Made by a program: the position numbers and the translations under genes
From: Strigamia acuminata
Taxonomy: Eukaryota; Arthropoda; Chilopoda; Geophilomorpha; Linotaeniidae
Direction of reading: 5' to 3'
Assembly: GCA_949358305.1 (NCBI GenBank)
Contig: OX442318.1
Location: forward strand, 7,426,501-7,490,500
Length of the DNA stretch: 64,000 nt
Shown: piece by piece, positions 10,855 through 22,000 of the stretch
Layout: every line of letters begins with the position of its first letter
How positions within the stretch are numbered: the stretch's first letter is position 1
Notes under the pieces: model-generated
Told to the model about the DNA's origin: nothing
Seen by the model: only the letters and a program-made list of their open reading frames with translations
The model's database searches: none

Positions 10855-11518
10855 TTTAATCACGGAAGATGACCGGCAACAGTCGAAAGATCTTTGGGAT
10901 AAAACAAACATCGTGTATTGTATTTTCCATTTAAATATTCTTTATTAATATAAGGACAGTGTTAATAGCGTGAAAATATAATGTAAGGACAGTGTTATAG
11001 CATTAAAAGAGGGAAAATATGTTGGTGCCAATGAAGTTGTGACCAGTGGCGCTGCCTAGCAACAACACACATCACTACTCAGCAACCAATCACTCCTAAT
11101 TATCCTAGGATTAGAATTAGACTAATCCCAGGAGGCCTTCATAAATTGGGAGTACAGGGGGTAAGTTTTCCATGTCCCCCTTCCTATTCCCTCTGTCTCA
11201 TTCAGTCTTGATAGAGTTTTGCATACTGTAGTATGATGTCAATGGACCTTTGTGCAAGTTGGGTGGATTTACTGTAGTTAGGATTTTCGCTACTTGGCGA
11301 GATATACCGTATTTTGCCAATTAAGAGTCGCCCTCGAATAGTAGCCGCGGCTGAGACACCAAGAATACCGTTTTTTTGCAAAAGTATGGTATTGTTTCCG
11401 TATTTAACCTCACAAACGATGAACGTACGAGGAAAACTGACTTGCGATACACATTTTTTAGTTGTAGAAATTTAAGTTGTTAATAAATTGTTTTTGCTTT
11501 AATGCTTAAGCTTCGTTC
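10855..11518. other. Intergenic stretch, no gene recognised
   Basis: AT-rich DNA without a convincing exon. A segment near 11305-11400 with two ATACCGT motifs around CGCCCTCGAATAGTAGCCGC resembles a repeat end, but I could not pair it with a partner in this window. Confidence 0.3.
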
Positions 11519-11672
11519 GAACCAAGGATAACGTGGACATATATCCATGTGTTATTTCCTAATGATTCGTTGTTCTGTGCGCTGATTGGATGACGGTAAT
11601 CACGTGTCATGCATTGCTTGCCAACTAAGCGTGTTTGTTAGGTGTTGTCATCCCAGAATACAGCGCGGCTAA
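11519..11672 (+). mobile_element. MITE family A, copy 1 (3' truncated)
   Basis: Starts with GAACCAAGGATAACGTGGAC and runs collinear with the complete copy at 13730-13953 up to the shared ATCCCAGAATACAG. The right inverted repeat is missing. Confidence 0.7.
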
Positions 11673-12039
11673 GTATTATGATGATCGCGTCTTCTCAGTA
11701 CGTGCTGCCATCTATATTCAACTTAATGCTCAATTCACAACCAATAACTTTTATTAAATATTTTTCACTCACTTAAAAATAAAATAAAAAAAACATTTGT
11801 GATTTCAGTTTGTAATGCGATAGATGAACAAACTGTATAACAACATGAGCGTACAAATACATTGATTTCATAGTTCTCTAATGTGCATCAAAACTTATAC
11901 GCCTAAATGATGTGTACAGTACATTTTAATATATTTTATTAAAACAATTGTGTACAGATATGTTTCAGTGATCAAAAACACTATTATTATTCCAAATGAT
12001 CGTTTATTTTAAACTTATATTACAATTTATAAATCGGAA

Positions 12040-12104
12040 TGGTTTTCTGTTTTTATTTACATGCGAATAACTCACTTTTGCATGTAAATGAAGACAGAAA
12101 ACCA
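12040..12104 (+). ncRNA. Hairpin of 65 nt, pre-miRNA-like or MITE-derived
   Basis: Arms at 12040-12064 and 12080-12104 (25 nt each) flank a 15-nt loop. As plus-strand RNA all 25 positions pair, 23 Watson-Crick and 2 G-U. On the other strand the two variable positions would be A-C mismatches. The left arm starts TGGTTTTCTGTTTTTATTTA. No known microRNA was recognised. It lies in the intergenic space before the 3' end of the SAMD11-like gene, and a short hairpin transposon is an equally valid reading. Confidence 0.35.
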
Positions 12105-12189
12105 CTGGAATCAGCTTTAATTGGCCATTGTTTGGGATGATAAGCCTCTGTATCAATATATTGTAATTGCCCCTTGTAGTCTGTGTTGT

Positions 12190-12720
12190 CTGAATAAGTT
12201 CAATTTAAAAGAAAAAAAAAATTTTTTTTTGAACTTTTTAATTAAGAAAAAAAAAATAGATATTAAAGTATTATCCTAATAATTGCACCATAATCTATAC
12301 ACGAAAATAAAATTGCACACAAAACTACAGTAAAAGTCGCGTGTTTAGCGAAGTAAGATAAAACGACATATTATTTACAAGAAAGCGGAAAATTATTTTA
12401 AAAAATAAAAATAAAAACAATTCCGTTCAAAGATTGATTGCACACAAAAAAATTAATATCACTGCATTTTTTTAGGACTTTTAACGGGATTTATCATTAT
12501 TATTATTAATTATTATTTTATATTTTTTTTTAACGTTTTCTATTATTTTTTTTTAAGAAAAAAAAAATATTTTTTTTTTTTTTAATATTTTTTTTTTTTT
12601 TAGTTTTTAATTTAAAAATTTAAAAGTCAGGTATATACACATAATTTGAATACAATAATATAAATTATTGAAAGAAAAAAAAAATCACCCAAAAAAAAAA
12701 AAAAAAAATATCGATGATCA
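12190..12720. other. AT-rich low-complexity region downstream of the SAMD11-like gene
   Basis: Several A and T homopolymer runs, for example 12220-12252, 12546-12605 and 12673-12710. It probably includes the 3' UTR and cleavage region of the minus-strand gene, but I cannot pick one poly(A) signal. Confidence 0.4.
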
Positions 12721-12809
12721 AAGTCAGCCACCATAATGCCCGAGTTTTATGCGGCTTCACAAATAAATCGTTTTCAAGTTTTGAGTCACAAAAATAAACT
12801 TTTAGTCGC

Positions 12810-13013
12810 TTAAGTCGAGTCAGGTCTTCTGATCTCAGTCGAAACTTCGTGACAGTGGATACAATGCATGCACATGGCGCAATGACCAATTTTTTTCGCC
12901 AACACAGACCGCAATTTGAGTGCAGGGCCCAATTTCATGTTCATGTTGTTGATCAGGTGCTCTTCAGTGAGCATTGGAAGTGCTGCACCGTCAATCGATT
13001 GTTCACGAAAAAT
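12810..13013 (-). CDS. SAMD11: SAMD11-like exon 7 (second half of the SAM domain and stop)
   Basis: Reverse complement opens after a TTTTTAG acceptor and codes 67 residues. FREQSIDG, TEEHL and MKLGPALKLR are hallmark SAM residues, followed by a Cys/His-rich tail (CAMCMHCIHCH) and TAA at 12810-12812. Phase 0 fits exon 6, whose donor cuts the SAM domain after CSEYVQ. Confidence 0.9.
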   Translation of the reverse strand: MFREQSIDGAALPMLTEEHLINNMNMKLGPALKLRSVLAKKIGHCAMCMHCIHCHEVSTEIRRPDST

Positions 13014-16000
13014 CTAAAAATAAAAAAAATAAAAATAAAATAAAATGTCACAATACAAAACGTGCTCAATTTTAATCGATGAGAAAAAAGAAAAAAGAAA
13101 ATTGTAAATGTTTTTTTTTCTTTTTGTCGTTTGGCAATTGTCACTTGTCGTGTTATTTCCTCTCAGTTTGCGTTTAGTGACGAGCAAAAGCGCGCGCGCG
13201 ACCCCATCAACCCCAGACTTGAAAAGCTAGAAACAAGTCTAGCCACCTGGCACACTCCAAATGCCTGACATTTATTTTGAATTACAAGGCGTTGACGTGG
13301 CAAGAGCAGATTCTTCAGCAACTTGACTTGTAAAGAAACAGATACCGAGTGTTAAGAAGCAAGATTCATTCAACTTAGGTTATGTAGTGAAGACACGAAC
13401 TCGACTGAACTCAATTCTTTTTTTCAATACGCATTTCCTATAATGAACTCGCAGATTTATCTCGGTTTGAAGTTGACCAATCTTTTTTTTTTTCTTGCCA
13501 CCCTCCACGGTCAATCTGGTGAACTAAAAGTACCTTTCCTTACGGTCAGTGGATATGACGTAAAAAACGTGTAAAAAACGCCAAAAGGTTGTTTCTTGAC
13601 ATTCATACTGACTTTTGTTTTATTTTTTAGTGAGATTATTGCCCAGGTGAACCTAGGGCCACCCAGGTAGGAGTAATGCGGCTCGGCCAATGGGAGAAGG
13701 GCACCCTTTTGAGTCGAACAAGAGTATATGAACCAAGGATAATGTGGACACGTATCCGCGTGTTATTTCCTATTGATTCGTTGTTTTGTGCGCTGATTGG
13801 ATGACTGCAATCACGTGTCGTGCATTGCTTGCCGATTAAGCATGTTTGTTACCTGTTGTCATCCCAGAATACAGTGCGAGTGTATATTATGTGGCACTAT
13901 CGGTGACGAAATTCACTGAATATGTGGATACGTGTCCATGTTATCCTTGGTTCATGATGCTACTGAGAAAGATAAAACTTTTGAACTGCCAGGGCTTTGT
14001 AATTTGTATCGGCTCCGTGGTAAGACCACTTTGCTCGGGCCCACAAAGTCCAGGGATTCTGGATTTAGAAACAAAACTGGAAATGGATAAAGATTTAGGC
14101 TTTGCTGCAGTGTAAATAATATACTGTGGGTCGTGAGCTGATATTTGGTGGGATGCAATAGCAATGTCGGAGTTGTGGAAATAAATATCGTATTGCCCGG
14201 CTTTAAGCGCGATGCCGAAAGAAAAACATCTTTTGGTTAATAGTATCACTAGCTGCATTCAAAAACTAAAATATTTTGTGTTTTACTTCAATTTTAAACC
14301 AAAAATGACATCATTCCCTTCAAACCGCGGCAGATGAAGCAGGTTTGCGATAGATCGCCTTTCTAAGAAGCGTGCCGCAATGCTAAAAAGTTTGCGAACC
14401 CCGTAATAAACGAAAAAAATTCTACGCTTCGTGCGTTTATGGATTTTAATCGATAAAAATATTATTACAACATCGCAAAGTTAGATTTGTGCGTTACGAA
14501 TATTTGAAACCTATGTACAATAACCGGAAATGACTTTACAAGTTGCGTAGAGTCAAGTACCTCCATCTGCTCTTGTCAGACTCAAGATTTGATGTTTGAT
14601 TTTCCGCTCGGTTTCACCCTACCACTCAAAACTCAGCCATAAATTTGTATGAACGCCCATATTTCTTGATCAAAAGTCCCCAGGTTGGAAGTGAATTTGA
14701 GCATTAAGAAATTACCGAGGAAAAAACAAGCAAATCTGTTTAGAATTTCCAAACGCAATTTTCATGTGCAATGGATGGCGGCTGCTAGGCAACACGACAC
14801 ACACGAAGGAAATAAAAGATACGAGGGGGAAATGTCTGTTTTTCTGATAAAAAAAACCCGGTCTCCTGGACGATGAACACATTTTTTTTTATTTGTTATC
14901 CTCCATAGTATTCAGGCAGGTGAGAACGAGTTGCCAAGTGCTTTTTTTTTTCCTTTTTCAAAGCAAATGTGAGCCATTTACACGCCCACTATATTCGATC
15001 TGAAGGTAATTGCGTTATATGCACTTCCGCTGCGAGTAAATGAAATTGGCTAGGTGAGGGGGACAGAGTGTAGGCGTTCTTTTGGGGTCCGAGGAAGAGG
15101 GGAAGCAATATCCGGGAGGATTCATTACTGCTGTATTCTAGGAAATGTTTTGTTTTCGTGACAAAGGGTAGGATACATATTTGGGGATTCGAGATTATAA
15201 CTTTCATCCTGTTTTCATTTGGAAATGTGGAATAAATTGAAAGGAGAAGCGAGAAAAAAATATTGTGGTTTATATTCAAGTTGATGTGCACACACACACA
15301 CAACTATACTGAATGTATAAACAGAACAAGCTGCACGACCACATAGAATTTGTATCACCACATTTTTTGCTATCTGAACAACAGATGGCAAGCAGATGAT
15401 GCCCAACCCAACACAACACACCCATCATCTGTGAACCAAACATTTTTAATAGATGGGAATGTCGGACCACGCTTGTAAGGTGTTGTTTCTAGAACCACAT
15501 CTAGCAATTGACCAGTTTCATGATTATACCTAAATGTTTTTCATAATTATGTGGGGCCCATATGGTTTAGAAATACATTAGATTCGTTCAATTTCAAATT
15601 GAAAAACCGATTCTCTCGATTTTCCTTGGCGGAAATGATGCAAAACTTGTCGTATTTTTGGTAATCGGAGTATTGAAAACCTGATTATATAGTCTATAGG
15701 TGCATTCAATTCTAAAATAGCTTTCAAAAACCGTTTTTCATCGTTTTCCGAAAACGATGAAAACGGTTTTCAACATTGAGCAGCATTATTACCAACAGCT
15801 GTCAACAGCTTTCAACAGCCACGGAGCATGCAAATGCGGCCGAAATGTGACGTCAAATGCGTCTACATCCGGTGTTGGAAAACAACGAAAACGACGAAAA
15901 CAGGGAAAATCATTTAAAATTGAACGCACCTAATGTGTGGGGTGGATTCTTTGGATTTTGACTCGATTTCAACACGTTATTCTATTGGACGTATTGAAAT

Positions 16001-19000
16001 CGAACGAGTTAATTCAACTCCTTCAAAGTTAAAAACCGATTCTATAATCAAGTTTTTGTAATTAATTTTTTTGTGATTTTGAATTACCTATCAAAATTAT
16101 ATTGCAACGTATTTCGCAAGAATGCAGGGACCAAGGAAATAGACGATGACGTCAAGAGCTACCTTAACGACAAGAAAACAAATTTTTCATCTTTCCGCAA
16201 ACCTTTTCTGCACTTTGCGCTTATAATTTCTTCTTGAATGCAAGCAGAAGTATCAGCACAAGGTGCAGAAAGGATAACGCAGATGTTAAGCAGCGTTGGG
16301 CCTGGATTAATTGTTTTCGGGTTCAAAATTTCCGTCTTTAAAAACGTCGATATATATTATATTTTTTTCTAGTTTTCTTTATATTTTTTTTCCTTTATTC
16401 TTACCAGCGCTCTGTTTTATTGGTTCTTACACATAATTTGACATGAACATTGCAGCGATGCCAAACGGTCATTTTTCGTTGCACCACTCTTGTTTTATAC
16501 GCGGTCAGTTGAGCAAGCATCTCGGGTGCGTTTCTGTTCTCCACTGGAGTGTGTGAGGTGGGCGTTTGACCCTTGACGATCCCAACCGGCCAGGGTAACA
16601 AGGCGTGAATCACGACTGAAGAGTTGCCTCCTTTTCTTCTTCCTTCTACACCCGTTTCGATCATTCATTTCTCAAAAACATCAGCTTTTCATCCATCGCT
16701 CTGTCCCGTGGGAAATAATGCTGCTGACCCTTTCTTTTAACCGTTCCGTTTGGCGAAAAACAATTAAACCAAAGTGCAAAGCCACAAATTTATCACAATT
16801 TTCGCCACAAACAGACCTTTAAGGGCCAAATTTTTATTTATTTTTCAAGAAAAATTTACCAATCAATTTTGCAATTTTAACAATTTTGCATTTTTGGATT
16901 TGTCAAGTGATATCAGTTCCACCAATCACGTGTGTAATTGCAAAAACACAGGAAAACACGATTTCCGCATCAAAAGTTATTCATTTTGCGATTTAAACAC
17001 AAAATTACAGAATTTCGGATTTGATGAAACCCCCTTATTGCTTCTGACGCTAAAACGCGCAGCATTTTTAATATTTCCAACTATATCTCCACTTTTTATT
17101 CCCACAAGTCCTCGCAGGCGTCACATTGGCACGTGCGGATGAGATTACCGCCTTTCCCGTCTATCTAATCCCCCTAATGTGGATCGAGGCAGCCGCACAC
17201 GTTTCTCGAGATGTTGTTAAGCGTGGCGAATATCGAATTCCGATTAAGGCGAGGACAAGATGCAGAAGCTGCGATAAAAAAAAAATCAAATATGTGGTCG
17301 ACCAAACTGACCGCTCGTTTCATCCATCACTCAAATTGCGCAGGTGTGCGACTCGCAGCCCAATTATTATTCTAATTTGAACGAGTCGTTTGAAAAGAAT
17401 TAAGCCGCGTGTTAATTAAGACTTGAGAATCGAGATTTTTCTAGTGGGCGGAAGTTAAATTCTCTAATCGTGGCCTCAAAGGGTTAAGAGGGTAAATCAT
17501 TTGGCTGTGGGGATTGAAGCGGAGAAGTTTGTTGTGAATTACTGAATTTCCATCAAACAAACACGAAAAACGATGGTCGACAACGTTGTAATTCAAGCGT
17601 GTCATTCTTGCTCCCACGGGTCACTTTACACGCCGTAAATTCGTCACTTCCGCCCATCTAATTTGCAAATCATCAATTTAAGAAATATATCAATTTTGAC
17701 GCGTTAAAAAAGTTGTCTAAAATAACTTTGCGGTTATAATTTCTTCGTGAATGCAAGCAGAAATATCAGCACAGGGTGCAAGATGAGGTGATTGACCCCT
17801 CGGTTTTGTTGTGCATCATTGATTCGTTTTATCGAGGTGAGCACCTCTTTTAATGCATCCCTCGTTCCCTTTACCTTTGAAAAAGTGCGCGCGCGAGAAT
17901 GTTAATCCAGCGTGCAAGTAAAAAGAAGAAGGAAAAAAAAAACTATCTGCTTCTTTTTCCATCCTTTCCTCCTGTTTAGCCGTGCCAAGCAGTTAACCCT
18001 TTCGTTCATCACGTGGAGTTATTTTAATGAACTAACTCGGCAGGCGTCAAGCAGGAAAGAAAAGAAAAGAAAAGAAAAAAAAAACAAATTAAATTCAAAA
18101 TGAAATTGGAAGGGGGAAAAGGGTGGTGGAATAACCTCGGGTACAAGAAGAAGAAAAAAAAATTGTGTTTACTTCGATGTGTTTCGATTGGAGTACGGCA
18201 GAGCTTTGATTGTCCGGACTAATTGGGACAAGTACCATATGGTACAAATAATATACTTAATTCCGCAAAATGCTGGATATTTTGGAATGCGTTAAGTAAA
18301 AAGCAATATACAGTTGAAACTCTTTATAACTAGACCCCGGATAAATGCATAAATGCATGCTTCATATGTATATTGCATATATAGCCGAAATTGGCTTAAA
18401 TTGCATATTTTCTGAAAATTGGAAAATAAATGCATATATTGTCATTTTTCCGGGAAAAAACGGCGATTTATGTCTCTTTTTAACGATATGTAACATGTAT
18501 GTACCAATTTTTGCTTTTTTTTAAGACACGTATCTTGTACGTATGCTTACGTTCGGAAAACTGAGGATTTCGCCAAAAACATACACCAGAGGAAGTCGGA
18601 TAACCAATTGTATAATATCAACAAATAAATGATGTTATTTGTGGCTTGTCCAATATACGTGCCCAAATTCAGTACTTTCAAAGATAATCGACTCTAATGT
18701 CGATATGACCAAAACTGGTTTATTTTTATTTATTCATTTATTTATTTATTTATTTATGTGTTCACACTCGGGTAGAAATATGTTGCCGCCGCTGACCGTC
18801 CAAATATTATTTTATTTAGCACACTATATTTTCAATGGAGAAGTTAAATTATCATAACATTTTGAGGCTGTCAAAGACCCTTTTATTGCAATTCTTAAAG
18901 CTGAAAATACCATACATAGCCCCACCTGATGAAACATGTCACGAACCAATGCCTTAGTTGTATGTTTGCTGTTTGGGCGGTGGTTGAACAAGGTTGCATC

Positions 19001-22000
19001 TCTGACTAGTCACGCACTCACACACTTAAGATCCCCTCGTATTGACACTTTGGCCCTTTTACCTCCTTCTTTCACTCCCACTGCCACTAGATTTTTTTAA
19101 AAAGTTTTTTTTTCCGTGAGAATTTCTCTAATCCTCACCTGTTTTCTTCTAGCACTCAAGTCCGAGCTTGAGTCAGGTAATTTAATCAAAATTTACCTTT
19201 GGAATGCTGCTGTGCCACACACGTGCTCATTAAAACATAGAGAGAGCGAGAGAGAGATGAAAGAGCTGAAAGGCCTCAAAGGGTCAGCTGCCTAATGACG
19301 TATAACCACACGAGAGCAAGTAATTTAGTTGGTATATAGCATGATTTTACAGTAGCTGCATGCAAACAAGAAAGAAAAGAGTGAAGATATAAAAAAAGAG
19401 GAAAATGTGGGTGGACGAAAACAGTAGTTTTTTTTTTTTTTCTAAGGGAAAGCAGGTGTTAAAAGGTTTTGTTAATTGCATCATATTTACAAGTAAACTC
19501 TTGCGTTTCCTTATTCTCATCATCATCAACATCACCCCAGGAGCCCTTCTACCTTCCGTAAAACCGCAATAGGAGTTCAGATTTCATTGCTTTTGCCGTA
19601 TAATATTGTCTTGTTCTCACGAAGAGACGGAAACACTGGGGAAAACACAATAAAATCCTGCCAGAAAACAACTTCATCAATGAGGTGGTGAGTTGGATAA
19701 CGTGTGCTAAGAGTATTAAACTACTGCTTCGCTGAAATGTGATGGAAAGAATAGAAATCATCTGGCGACATTGTCACTTGTTTTCATTGGAACATGGAAG
19801 TTAAGCAGCATTGAGTCTAGTCGATACTTGGATCGGTGACTTGCTGGGAATCTCAGTTGTTTCCCATCCTTGTCTGACTAATAATTTTGTGCTTCAAAAA
19901 GACTGTTAGCGAACAATTAAGACTTTTATTTTGAAGTGCACTCATTTATTTATTTTGTTTATCATTTATCCTGAACAATTTGATAAGTTAACGCTACGTT
20001 TACATGCACCGAATAATTCGAGTGGTGAAAAAATCCAATTGTTGTGTTTACATGCAGAAAATAATTCGTGATCACTTTCGGTTTTCGACCAATGGGGAAG
20101 TGCCGAAAGCGATGCGCACATGCGCAATAAAAATAGTTGGAGTTCACTCGAATTAAACAACCTTCTGCGAGGGATTATTCACTACTCGAATTATCCTTGA
20201 GTGTTTGTACGGCAGAATACTAGTTTAGAATACAAGTTTAGGTGGGCTGGAAAGAGGTACTAACAGAAGAAATGAGTTTTCATATTGAGTCTGAGATTGT
20301 TTCCGGTTAACAAGAAGTGATGTTTGACTGCTATGTTGATGACATGAATCCAATAAGCAGCTGAATTGAATAACTAATGATTCACAGTTGGGCTAATTGG
20401 AGTTTAACTCATCCGTAAGGATCTATCACGCTTCACACAAAATGAAATGACCGAATAATAATCCTTGATATATCAATACTACTTCGCAAGGTGCTAACAC
20501 GACAAGTTGCTGACATAATGGCAAGTCACTTTTACGCAGAAACAAAATTATCTTGAACTTCCCAAAAGAATTTAGGGAAGTTCCTTACGTTGACGGGATA
20601 CAAATAAAAGTCTTCAGAAAAGACATTCTTACCTGAACGTATTCCGAACAAGTGTCGATGGCCGCGACGAAATCGCACACATCGTCAACAGTCCATTTTG
20701 CAACTTCTTCGGCTAGTGATGCTGAACTACAGGACCTGTCAGTGCACAACGACAGACATGGAAGCGAGTTGATGGATTTGTTCTTGGGTTCTGGAGACTC
20801 GTCTTTCGGAGTTCTCGCTTCTCCTAACTTCGGACTCGAGCCCGGCGTTCCAGGTGCAGGATCGGCTTGATTGTACTCCTCCCTCTTGCCTAAAAGCTCC
20901 CGGACATCTCTCAAGGGTTTGATCGCTCCCATGGATGTGGCCATTGCATGCTCGCTTCCGGGAAGCCGTAAGTTAAGGACTGCGGCTGCAGCCATACAAG
21001 CGGCAGATGCATCGTATGTAACAGGGAATCCATCTATCCGGGGTTTCTTGTGACTGTTAATAGTAAGATCAAGAGGGCCCGTACGCGGGATTTCTCCGTC
21101 TCCCAGCGGCCTCTTGACGGATCCCCGTAAGTAGTTTTCCAATTGGGATGCATTTTGGGCGCTAGCACTTCGAACCATGCTGAGTAATGCTTGCGTAGAA
21201 CTCATGTCCATCATGGTCGGAGCGAGCGAACAAGGGAACACGCTTCCAGCACCAGGGGAACGCTGTTCTCCCAACACTGGAGGTGCACTGTGGTTCTCGT
21301 TCTTCCGTACACCTTCGACATCTGATTTCGACAATCCGAGTAACGGAGGGGTTGGAAAACGACCGTCGAATTTCCTGTCGAGTCCATTATACCTGGAAAA
21401 ATGATGAAAACAAATTAATAAATGGATGAAGCAAACAACTATAAACCGAGAACATTATTGATTACATTTATATAAACACTTCGATGTCAGTAGCTGCATT
21501 CAAAAAGCTCTAACATGGGTTTAAACAGGAAATGATGTCATTTTTGTTTTAAAATTGAAGTAAAACACAAAATATTTTAGTTTTTGAATGCGGCTAGTGG
21601 CTCGCAAACTACGATATGCGAAATCCTAGACTTCGTAAGGTTCCTAGATTGAGGAATCGAAGGCGGATTTACTGTCTGGGAAGAGGGTTGCTCCGGCAGC
21701 CTTATTCAGAGCCCTTTATTTAAAAAAAATTTGAATTTTGGGGTCTCTGGAAATTAGAGGACCCGAGTATTATACTAAAAAATATCAGTAGGGGGAGCCG
21801 TAAACGTTTTTGCACAAAGGCGCCTTACATGTCAGCCATTGGAGCTCCGCATGAATTTTTATGCGTGTAAAGGGCTCCGTAGTCAAAATAGTTTAAGAAA
21901 TACTGTTGTATATGTTCACGATGTTCGGTAACGAAAGACCGAAACCATTATTTTCTCATAAAAATCCCGACTGTATAAAAATCTTTTCAACGCTTGTTTT

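Larger units (their letters stand above)
13014..20632 (-). other. SAMD11-like intron 6: repeat content
   Basis: 7.6-kb intron that splits the SAM domain. It holds MITE copies (13730-13953, 14246-14325, 15699-15930, 20013-20194), a dispersed repeat pair (16213-16267 and 17725-17781), two 5S-like fragments, a repeat at 18312-18520, a short ATTT run near 18722-18757, and AG-rich simple sequence near 19240. No coding exon was recognised. Confidence 0.7.

Noticed and set aside
19796-19862. Functional 5S rRNA gene
   Set aside because: The 5' third is missing and conserved stems are disrupted, so it is listed as a pseudogene fragment.
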